Assembly: GCA_964523575.1 (NCBI GenBank)
Contig: CAZGAV010000019.1
Span: forward strand, 1-53,578
Origin: DAOUTW01 sp964523575
GTDB taxonomy: Bacteria; Zixibacteria; MSB-5A5; GN15; JAAZOE01
Direction: 5' to 3'
Length of the DNA: 53,578 bases
The translations under genes and the position numbers were made by a program. Positions within the stretch are counted from its first letter, which is position 1. Every line of letters starts with the position of its first letter. This document shows, one piece after another, positions 25,129 through 31,972 of this stretch. Under the pieces are notes generated by a model. That model searched no databases and had not been told where the DNA came from. It saw only the letters and a list, made by a program, of their open reading frames with translations.

Positions 25129-26559
25129 TCAATGACAGGCTCCCGGCCGCGGACCGTTTCCGAAAATCCGGTTGATATAATACTCGATATCCAGATTATC
25201 CACGACGCCGTCGCAGTTAGCGTCCGGATTCGCCGGATAGACGGGCGGCTGGCCATTAAGATGGATATGAATAACGAGGAAGACGACATCGCCGGCATTG
25301 ACCTGACCGTTTCCGTCCAGATCGCCATAATCGATTGTTTCGGAAGAACTTGCCTGCGTGACAGCGGCGGCAACGTCGATCCGACCAAACCCGAAGGCCG
25401 GGTCCGGTGGGGTCAGAACACCCCATTGAAAATCAGTCGAAGCCGTTTCCCGAATGTACTGCTCCATAATAAAGGTGGAGTTATCGGGATTGATTTGCAG
25501 GATCATGGCGCAAGCGGCACTTACGAATGGCGCCGCAAATGATGTTCCGCTCCAGGTGCCCCAGTCAAAGTCGCCGGCGAGGGCGCTGTAAAGATTAACG
25601 GCCGGGGCGCAAACATCGATATAATCGCCGTAATTGGAGAACGACGCCAGTTGATCGGATTCGTCGAGGCCGGAAACGGCGATAACGCCGAGCATGGAAG
25701 CGGGATAAGTGGGCTCTGATGAGGAGTTATTGCCGCTGGCGGCCACCATTGTAGCCCCTGCGGCTATCGCCGCCATGCAGGCCTGACCGATAATTCGACT
25801 GTCCTCATGGGTACCGAAGCTCATATTGATGACCTGGGCCCCCTGATCAAGAGCGTAATATATGGCGTCCGCTATGGCATAGGTAGAACCCAGGCCATCA
25901 CCGTCGAAAGCCCGCAAGGGCAGGATGACACAATCGGGGGCGGTCAGGGCAATCAGTCCCGAAACAAAGGTACCATGACTGGTGACGCTACCGGGTTCAT
26001 AGGTGGCATTGCTGTCATTGTCGATAAAATCGAATCCATTGGACGACAACCGTGATTCCAGCAAGGGATGGGCGTAATCGACGCCGTTATCGATGACCGC
26101 GACGGTGACGCCGAGCCCGGTGGCCGTCTGCTGAGCCTCCTCGATGCCGATGGAATATACCGCCGGCTGATCGAAGAAAGAACTGGGTTGGATGCCGTCA
26201 AGCAGCGGCGGCGCATAGTCGTCGGGGAAAGAAATACTCATCTGGTAATTCTCGGGAAGTTCCACGGAATAATTGGGTTCCACGAAAATTACCTGCGAGT
26301 CGGCCTCGAGTGCCGACACGATGGAATCGTAATCTTCGGTGGCGGCAATTTCAATCAGAAAAGTCTGGCGCCCCGGGATACTATCGCCGATCTGGGCCCC
26401 GCTCCCGCGAAGCACATCCTCCGGCTTGCCGCCAGCGGTCATTTTTATCACAACCTGTCCGGAGATAACCTCACTTCTGACCGTAAGTGCCTGAGGGCCT
26501 GCGATCAAAAATGCGATTAAGAGAAGCGTAATCAGAATTGGCTTGGTTTTCATAACCAT
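25129..26559 (-). CDS. Secreted subtilase (S8) with dockerin repeats, last gene of cassette 1
   Basis: 476 residues. A hydrophobic signal region (ILITLLLIAFLIAGPQALT) is followed by a short I9-like propeptide. The S8 domain has Asp in VTVAVIDNGVDYAHP (about 156), His in TSHGTFVSGL (about 194), the oxyanion Asn in VAASGNNSSSE and Ser in SGTSFAAPFVSA (about 338). The C-terminal 75 residues are two dockerin-type calcium loops (GDLDGNGQVNAGDVVFLVIH; NPDANCDGVVDNLDIEYYIN). The triad spacing closely matches the subtilase of the mirrored cassette at 34685. It lies 17 bp after the TPR-CHAT gene in the same direction and so is probably made under the same sigma factor. Substrate unknown; it acts outside the cytoplasm. 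GGAG lies 4 nt before the first Met codon; the Met two codons on is an alternative start. Confidence 0.93.
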   Translation of the reverse strand: MVMKTKPILITLLLIAFLIAGPQALTVRSEVISGQVVIKMTAGGKPEDVLRGSGAQIGDSIPGRQTFLIEIAATEDYDSIVSALEADSQVIFVEPNYSVELPENYQMSISFPDDYAPPLLDGIQPSSFFDQPAVYSIGIEEAQQTATGLGVTVAVIDNGVDYAHPLLESRLSSNGFDFIDNDSNATYEPGSVTSHGTFVSGLIALTAPDCVILPLRAFDGDGLGSTYAIADAIYYALDQGAQVINMSFGTHEDSRIIGQACMAAIAAGATMVAASGNNSSSEPTYPASMLGVIAVSGLDESDQLASFSNYGDYIDVCAPAVNLYSALAGDFDWGTWSGTSFAAPFVSAACAMILQINPDNSTFIMEQYIRETASTDFQWGVLTPPDPAFGFGRIDVAAAVTQASSSETIDYGDLDGNGQVNAGDVVFLVIHIHLNGQPPVYPANPDANCDGVVDNLDIEYYINRIFGNGPRPGACH

Positions 26560-26576
26560 AGGTCTCCAGTCAGAAG

Positions 26577-29339
26577 TTATGTTCCCAACAGCACGAACGG
26601 ACCCCAGAAGGCCGGGTTGTCGTTAACCATATGGGTCTTTTCGACGGCGGCTTCGAAAGCGCCGGCAATATCACCCCCAGATTTCAAAGCGCGATAAAAT
26701 TCCGTCATAAAGACCAGGCTTATTTTATCTGAAATCGGCCAGAGCGAGGCCAGAACGTTGTCGGCGCCGCCCTGATAAAAGGCCTTGGCCAGACTGAAGG
26801 AGTTACCATAATATATACCGGGAGCGGCTGTTTGACAACCGGAAAGAGAGACCAGGCGGGCTTTAATTCCGGCTCCGAAGAGGTCGAAGGGGAAAAAGGG
26901 ACCGTCCCCCATCAGGATGCGCGAAAATAACGGATTCTCGGACGAACGGGAGGCGTGGGTGGCAATATGAACGAAACCGCCGGCTCGATCGAGTTCATCT
27001 CTGAGATTCCCGGTATTGGCCTCATGGCCGGCATAGAGCCGGGCCCGGGGAAATAGATTTTTGATTTCACGCCCCTCGGTTTCAATCAACGGCAAACCGG
27101 TGTTGCCGGGGGTGAAAACCGCCGAACGCTGTCGGGCCGAAAATTTTGTACGGCGACGATCGGACTGCAATTCCCGGGGATTGACGATGACGCGAACGGC
27201 ATATTTATCCTTCAGCCATCTTCCATCGGGGCCGATCAGGGCCATAAACGGTATCTGCGCGAATAACCCGTCCAGAACGAGAATCAATTTTTTGCTATTA
27301 CGGGGCAGATTCAGTGTGGAGATAAGCCATTCGAAGAACCGTTGGAGATAGTGCCTGACTATTTTCTGGGAAGCCCATTGGCCGCCGGGGGCATAGACCG
27401 CTTTTTCCATCAGGAAATGCAATTCCCGGACGGCCGTTTCCAATTCCGACCTTGTCACCGGGCAGACTGTATAGTTTGTGTCTCCTTTATAAGCGCAGAA
27501 AGCCCCGACCTTTTGATCATTGCATAAAAAGCTGACAAGCACTTCATCCGATTTCAAAGTCTCGAGAGCGGCATGATCGTCGAGATGGGGTAAATGATGA
27601 ATCGAGTCGGCGGGATAGATATGGGACCGGATTTTCCTTTCGATGTCCCAGAGGCGATGTTCTTCCTGATACATATTTTCGGATTTGGCAATGCTTCTTT
27701 GCGACGCTTCGGGCGGGCGAATCATTTTTTTCAGCGAGGCGCGCAAACCGGCCCGGGCTTCAAGGAGGTCGGCCGGGACTTCGCGGCGCAGGTCGGCGCC
27801 GCTGACACATCTCTGATTCAGAACGGCGAGGGCATGCGAGTGTTTCACGAATGAATCCTCGACCCGGTTCAATTCCAACAGGCAGTTGACAGCCGAGAGA
27901 TAGGTGGGGTATTTATCCAGAGCAAAGAAAAATCGAATTTCATCGGGATAAATATTAACCAGCATTTTTTCGATAATGTCGATAGCGTGATTGAAGCAGG
28001 TCAGGGCCGTTTCAGGTTCGGAGCGTCGGGTATAGCATAGCCCCAGCAGATTATGGATAATATGTTCCTGATAGCTGACCAGTCGGCCGGAGGCCAACTT
28101 TTTGCCCAATTTTATGGCCTGATCCAGTCGGCCGGCTCCGATATGAACTTCCATCAAAGCGATTTTGGCCTCGATGCCGCGTCTTTCATCGCCGCCGATT
28201 CTAAAGAGCCGCTCCGCCCGGCCAGCCAGAGCCAGCGCCTGATCATAGCGATGAGCGGCCATCCGCAGGCGACAGCGTTCGAGTAAAACCATCCCCTGCC
28301 AAAGGCGATTGGCTTCACTGGTGAACAGTTTTTCGGCTCGGATCAGGTAGCGGGAAGCCTGATGATTATCCCCCAGCTGGCGAAATGCCTGGGCCACAAA
28401 ATAGGCGGCTTTGCCCTGCTCGTAGCGCAGGCCGCTTTTGCGGCAGGACTCAAGGGCCTGACGGCCCAGCATAATAGCCGATCCGAATTGGTTGAGATGG
28501 GTGTTGATTTCGGCCAGATCGAGCCTCGTGACGGCCACGGCCCGATCATCGCCCGTTTTCTCAAAGGCCTCCATGATCCGCTCGAACATGGTCAGGGCCG
28601 TGGTGTATTTATCCTCCAGGAAATACAGGTAGGCCAGCGAATATTCGGCCTTGTTGACGGCCAGCATCATGTTGTTTTCGCGAAAAAGGTCGGCGGCGGA
28701 CCGGTACAAATCCTCGGCCGGACCGAGGCGATTGAGATTGGCATAGATATTGGCTCGATTGAAATCAAGCACTGCCAGCGGCACCCCGCCGGTTGCCTGA
28801 AAAATCGTTCGGGCCTGCTCATAATATTTCAAGGCCATCCGGTTCCGGTCGAGGCGATGATAAACGTTGCCGATATTGGTCATCACCCGGGCGGCATTGA
28901 AATTGTTCTTCCGGCGATGGAAATAGGCCAGGGCCTGCCTGCCGACTTTCAATGCCTCTTCATAGCGGCCGGTGTACATAAAGACATCCATCAGCCCCTG
29001 GCGGGCTCGAGCGGCGGCATCATGATTTCCGGCGGCAAGAAGGCGGTCGATAGCCGTGTTGTATTTTCGCAGAGCGATTCGGGTACGGCCGCTGGAATGG
29101 GCATACCGGGCCTCGATGGCTACCAGCCGGGCTTTATGAAATTCGGGAAGATGTCTGAAGCAGGGTCTAAGGCTTTCTATAAAGCGCCGCGCTTCATCAA
29201 GGTCGGATTGCAGCAAATTATTAATTACATTGTTGATATCCGCAATAAACCGGCTCGGATCGGCCTGATATCGTTCCCGGATGAATTTCTCGACGACGTC
29301 TTTGGATTTAAGGCCTTCTATGTCCGCGAGGGAGATCAT
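26577..29339 (-). CDS. TPR-CHAT protein (caspase-like protease), cassette 1
   Basis: 920 residues without signal peptide or membrane helix, so cytoplasmic. Residues about 70-480 are tetratricopeptide repeats (for example ARVMTNIGNVYHRLDRNRMALKYYEQA and KAEYSLAYLYFLEDKYTTALTMFE). The C-terminal CHAT domain (about 640-920) keeps both catalytic residues of this clan-CD peptidase family: His in FVHIATHASRSSENPLFS (about 793) and Cys in LVSLSGCQTAAPG (about 835). It ends with the usual GGADNVLASLWPISDKIS ... NPAFWGPFVLLGT. TPR-CHAT proteins cut protein partners on a trigger sensed by the repeats. The start codon overlaps the stop of the anti-sigma-like gene (ATGA), tying its expression and perhaps its substrate to that protein. 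The gene at 31948 is a diverged paralogue (both contain LRYEQ-KAA). Confidence 0.92.
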   Translation of the reverse strand: MISLADIEGLKSKDVVEKFIRERYQADPSRFIADINNVINNLLQSDLDEARRFIESLRPCFRHLPEFHKARLVAIEARYAHSSGRTRIALRKYNTAIDRLLAAGNHDAAARARQGLMDVFMYTGRYEEALKVGRQALAYFHRRKNNFNAARVMTNIGNVYHRLDRNRMALKYYEQARTIFQATGGVPLAVLDFNRANIYANLNRLGPAEDLYRSAADLFRENNMMLAVNKAEYSLAYLYFLEDKYTTALTMFERIMEAFEKTGDDRAVAVTRLDLAEINTHLNQFGSAIMLGRQALESCRKSGLRYEQGKAAYFVAQAFRQLGDNHQASRYLIRAEKLFTSEANRLWQGMVLLERCRLRMAAHRYDQALALAGRAERLFRIGGDERRGIEAKIALMEVHIGAGRLDQAIKLGKKLASGRLVSYQEHIIHNLLGLCYTRRSEPETALTCFNHAIDIIEKMLVNIYPDEIRFFFALDKYPTYLSAVNCLLELNRVEDSFVKHSHALAVLNQRCVSGADLRREVPADLLEARAGLRASLKKMIRPPEASQRSIAKSENMYQEEHRLWDIERKIRSHIYPADSIHHLPHLDDHAALETLKSDEVLVSFLCNDQKVGAFCAYKGDTNYTVCPVTRSELETAVRELHFLMEKAVYAPGGQWASQKIVRHYLQRFFEWLISTLNLPRNSKKLILVLDGLFAQIPFMALIGPDGRWLKDKYAVRVIVNPRELQSDRRRTKFSARQRSAVFTPGNTGLPLIETEGREIKNLFPRARLYAGHEANTGNLRDELDRAGGFVHIATHASRSSENPLFSRILMGDGPFFPFDLFGAGIKARLVSLSGCQTAAPGIYYGNSFSLAKAFYQGGADNVLASLWPISDKISLVFMTEFYRALKSGGDIAGAFEAAVEKTHMVNDNPAFWGPFVLLGT

Positions 29340-29926
29340 AGTTCAAGACTGACCTTACCGACAACCCGGCGCCCTTCCCGAATAATTAAATCATAACGGC
29401 CCGCGGGAACGCGCGGGAACCGGAAAAGTTTGAACTGGTTGGCCCGGGCTTTAAGTTTCAATTTCCCGCCGCGCAGATCGACATCGAGGGTTTCGCTGTC
29501 CTCTTGCCCGGACAGGAGGCCGATTAACTCGTAGGAATCGGGCGACACCGGGTAAAGGGAAATTTCCAGCTCGGTTTCGCCGATCAGGTATTTTAAGCGT
29601 CGGGTATCGACCGCGGCCGAACGAACTCCTTCCGGCAGAGGCAATAAGCCGGAATCGAAAATAGTCACTCCATGATGACCGGCGGCGTCGCGTTTGCTCT
29701 TCTTGGAATCCTTCAGAAGTCGCGTAAACAATTCAAGCGACGGCTTTTGCATCGACCGCCAACCGGTGAAATCGATCTCATCGCGGGCGTCCGAAAGAAT
29801 GGCGGCCATTTCCTGCAAAGCCGGGTCGCCGGCGATCAGTTTTTCGACGCGGGCGCGCTCTTCGGGGCTTAAGCGGCCACGGACATATTCGATTATTAAT
29901 TCAAAATCTTCTTTTCTACTACCCAT
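29336..29926 (-). CDS. Soluble anti-sigma-like protein without zinc motif, cassette 1
   Basis: 196 residues from ATG 29926, 5 nt after AGGTGA; a TTG at 29941 is the alternative. The N-terminal 50 residues (DFELIIEYVRGRLSPEERARVEKLIAGDPALQEM) follow the helical pattern of anti-sigma domains but lack His and Cys ligands. A Lys-rich linker (about 75-90) leads to a beta-rich C-terminal domain containing LLPLPEGVR ... RRLKYLIGETELEISLYP. The same signature, LIPHPVGVR ... RRLRFAIGDMMLDL, occurs in the protein at 31385. No membrane helix is present. The position directly after a sigma gene supports an anti-sigma role; the C-terminal domain is unknown to me. The gene lies 15 bp after the sigma stop and overlaps the CHAT gene by 4 bp. 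Confidence 0.7.
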   Translation of the reverse strand: MGSRKEDFELIIEYVRGRLSPEERARVEKLIAGDPALQEMAAILSDARDEIDFTGWRSMQKPSLELFTRLLKDSKKSKRDAAGHHGVTIFDSGLLPLPEGVRSAAVDTRRLKYLIGETELEISLYPVSPDSYELIGLLSGQEDSETLDVDLRGGKLKLKARANQFKLFRFPRVPAGRYDLIIREGRRVVGKVSLEL

Positions 29927-29941
29927 TTCGTCACCTATCAA

Positions 29942-30544
29942 TTAGGTCTTATTTTCGGTATCCGAAAATACCCCCAATTTCGATTTTTTCTTATTCAGAA
30001 TACGATATAGTTTCGCCAGAACTTTGGATCGCACCGGGCCGATGGAGGCGACCGGCATTTTCAGCCGGGCCGCTATCTCCTTGTAAGAGGGCTCATCGGG
30101 GTCGAAGAAGAGCATTTTAATCAGGCGGAAGTCCCTCTCGGACAAGTCCTTCATCGCCTCCATCAGGACCTTTCTTCGCCGGGTCGTTTCGTATATTTTA
30201 TCGGGGCCCTCGTGGCTTTGATCGGGAAGAAGGGCGATGGTCTCGTCGTCGAAATACTCGACAATCCTCAGAGATTGATAAAAATTGTAAATCTGCCGGC
30301 GGGTGATGGTGGCCACAAACGACATGATTTTTTCCGGTGATTTCAGCGATTCGATGCTGTTGACCAGTTGCAGAGATACCCGCCCGAAAATATCGAAACT
30401 TTCATCGCGCGACAGCCGGCTTTTGCGGCAGAGGGAAAAAATCACCGGCCCGACCAAGTCGATAAGTTCATGCCAGGCCTTCTCATCCCCCTCGCGGCAC
30501 GCATTGATGAGACGGTCGAAGTAAGATTCGGGGTGTTCCACCAT
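29942..30544 (-). CDS. RNA polymerase sigma factor, ECF-like, cassette 1
   Basis: 200 residues. Region 2 is recognisable (YFDRLINACREGDEKAWHELIDLVGPVIFSLCRKSRLSRDESFDIF ... ATITRRQIYNFYQ). Region 4 is LSERDFRLIKMLFFDPDEPSYKEIAARLKMPVASIGPVRSKVLAKL. The SIGPVRSK segment of the recognition helix closely matches SLGPIRRR of the sigma factor at 30797, so the two may recognise related promoters. It is the first gene of the leftward cassette, with AAGGA 5 nt before the ATG. A near-consensus housekeeping promoter (30571-30599) stands upstream, so basal expression by the main sigma factor is likely. Confidence 0.88.
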   Translation of the reverse strand: MVEHPESYFDRLINACREGDEKAWHELIDLVGPVIFSLCRKSRLSRDESFDIFGRVSLQLVNSIESLKSPEKIMSFVATITRRQIYNFYQSLRIVEYFDDETIALLPDQSHEGPDKIYETTRRRKVLMEAMKDLSERDFRLIKMLFFDPDEPSYKEIAARLKMPVASIGPVRSKVLAKLYRILNKKKSKLGVFSDTENKT

Positions 30545-30570
30545 ATTTCCTTTTCCCCATTGGGCCTTTC

Positions 30571-30599
30571 AATATATCACGTCGCGGTCGGACTGACAA
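30571..30599 (-). promoter_or_regulatory. Sigma-70-type promoter of cassette 1
   Basis: On the minus strand: TTGTCA (30594-30599), 17-bp spacer, TATATT (30571-30576). Each box matches the consensus at five of six positions with ideal spacing. It gives a leader of about 20 nt to the sigma ATG at 30544. Confidence 0.65.
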
Positions 30600-30601
30600 G
30601 A

Positions 30602-30616
30602 TAATAATGATTATTA
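30602..30616. promoter_or_regulatory. 15-bp palindrome in the divergent promoter region
   Basis: TAATAAT-G-ATTATTA, a perfect 7-bp inverted repeat with a 1-bp centre. It abuts the -35 box of the leftward promoter and faces the rightward cassette, so it is placed like an operator controlling both. No regulator gene other than the two sigma/anti-sigma pairs is adjacent. Confidence 0.45.
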
Positions 30617-30702
30617 CTTATACAGTAATATACAATAGGGTTAAAGTTCGCCAAGGCGCCGGCGTGAAAGACAGGCCAATGACCGGAACCCTCAAAATCC
30701 GC

Positions 30703-30744
30703 TTGTCTCCTAACAAATTACCCCTTACCTTATGTTTGAGACAA
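30703..30744 (+). promoter_or_regulatory. Inverted repeat and possible -35 region upstream of cassette 2
   Basis: TTGTCTC (30703-30709) and GAGACAA (30738-30744) form a 7-bp inverted repeat 28 bp apart, 53 bp before the sigma ATG at 30797. TTGTCT could be a -35 box with a poor -10 (TACCTT) at 17 bp. This is weak promoter evidence and may instead mark an alternative-sigma or operator site. Confidence 0.3.
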
Positions 30745-30796
30745 CGGGCCGAGCCCGATGGTGCAAGAGGTTGCAAAAGCCTGAATGTGAGTCTTC

Positions 30797-31378
30797 ATGT
30801 CTGCGTCCGACATCGAATTATGGGAATTAGTACTGACCGGCGACGGCCGGGCCTGGGCCGAATTGGTCAACCGTTACCAGGCTCTGGTCTATACCGTTTG
30901 CACCCGTTCCGGGCTGTCCTCCGATGAGGCCGCCGATTGTTTCCAGCAAACCTGGATAACTCTCCATCGCCAGCGAAAAACCGTGCGTGAGCCTGCCCGC
31001 CTATCGGCCTGGCTGGTGACGACAGCTAAGCGGGAAGTAATGCGAATCAGACGTCAGAAAGCCAGAACCGACTCTATCGGCGAGACAACTTCGGAAATCC
31101 GATCGACCGATCCCTGGCCGGATGAAGTTTTGGAAAGGCTTGAGGTTCAGGCATATCTGGAAGCCGCCCTCAAGGAATTGGGCCCCCGATGCCGGCGCCT
31201 AGTCGACCTGTTCTTTTTTGCGCCGGAGGAGCGGACCTACGAGGAAATAGCGGAGACGCTCGGTATATCGTCCAACAGCCTCGGGCCGATTCGGCGCCGT
31301 TGTCTGGACAAGCTGAGGGAGATACTGGCAAAAAATGGCTTCCCGGGGGTACGAAATGACGATCCCGAAACTCTGTAA
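30797..31378 (+). CDS. RNA polymerase ECF sigma factor, cassette 2
   Basis: 193 residues. Region 2: SDIELWELVLTGDGRAWAELVNRYQALVYTVCTRSGLSSDEAADCFQQTWITLHRQ ... RLSAWLVTTAKREVMRIRRQ, a textbook ECF pattern. Region 4: LGPRCRRLVDLFFFAPEERTYEEIAETLGISSNSLGPIRRRCLDKLREIL. It heads the rightward cassette, 6 bp before the anti-sigma-like gene. The DNA-reading helix (SLGPIRRR) resembles that of the mirrored sigma factor, which makes cross-talk or autoregulation from the shared 252-bp region likely. The ribosome site before ATG 30797 is poor, so the start is moderately sure. Confidence 0.93.
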   Translation: MSASDIELWELVLTGDGRAWAELVNRYQALVYTVCTRSGLSSDEAADCFQQTWITLHRQRKTVREPARLSAWLVTTAKREVMRIRRQKARTDSIGETTSEIRSTDPWPDEVLERLEVQAYLEAALKELGPRCRRLVDLFFFAPEERTYEEIAETLGISSNSLGPIRRRCLDKLREILAKNGFPGVRNDDPETL

Positions 31379-31384
31379 GGTGTT

Positions 31385-31972
31385 ATGAAAAAGAGAATTG
31401 AAACCGAACGACATCTGAACCGGCAAGAACTGTTACAGGCCGCCCGATCCGGGGCTGCCGCCAGCGGACATCTAAAAGTCTGCCGCGAATGCCGGGAGAT
31501 TGTGGAGCTTTTAAAAACCTATGATCTGGCCGGTGAAAGTCCGCTGGCAAATGCGCCTCGGGCTCTGATCGATCGCGCCGTCACCATCGCCGCCGGACCC
31601 TCGCCCGTTGGGAAGATTAAACAAAGACTGGTGGAAATTCTTTTCGATTCCTGGCTAATCCCTCATCCGGTTGGCGTTCGGGGTCTCGAATCAATCAGTC
31701 ATCGGCGGCTTCGTTTCGCCATCGGTGATATGATGCTTGATTTACGGGCCGAGCAGATGCCGGACCAATGGATCTTCGTGGCTGAAGTGCTCGGGAAGAG
31801 TATACCTGATACCGCCATCCGGCTTAAGGCCGGTCAGAAAACGATACCGGCGCACCAATCCGGATTGTATCACTGGACCTCCAAACGTCCGCCTAAAAGA
31901 CTATTGCTTCAGGTCGACGACGCTGTCTTCGAATTACCGGAGTTGTCTTGGAAAAAACCTCGGACGACATAG
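31385..31972 (+). CDS. Soluble zinc-type anti-sigma-like protein, cassette 2
   Basis: 195 residues. The N-terminus carries the HxxxCxxC signature of zinc anti-sigma domains (GHLKVCRECREIVELL: His29, Cys33, Cys36). A linker leads to a beta-rich domain with WLIPHPVGVRGLESISHRRL ... FAIGDMMLDL. It shares the pattern L-P-P-GVR, RRL and IGxxxL with the zinc-less partner at 29336, so the C-terminal domain is common to both cassettes while the sigma-binding head differs. No transmembrane helix is present, so any signal is cytoplasmic. The end overlaps the TPR-CHAT gene by 25 nt, as expected if the CHAT protease and this protein are made together. Confidence 0.78.
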   Translation: MKKRIETERHLNRQELLQAARSGAAASGHLKVCRECREIVELLKTYDLAGESPLANAPRALIDRAVTIAAGPSPVGKIKQRLVEILFDSWLIPHPVGVRGLESISHRRLRFAIGDMMLDLRAEQMPDQWIFVAEVLGKSIPDTAIRLKAGQKTIPAHQSGLYHWTSKRPPKRLLLQVDDAVFELPELSWKKPRTT

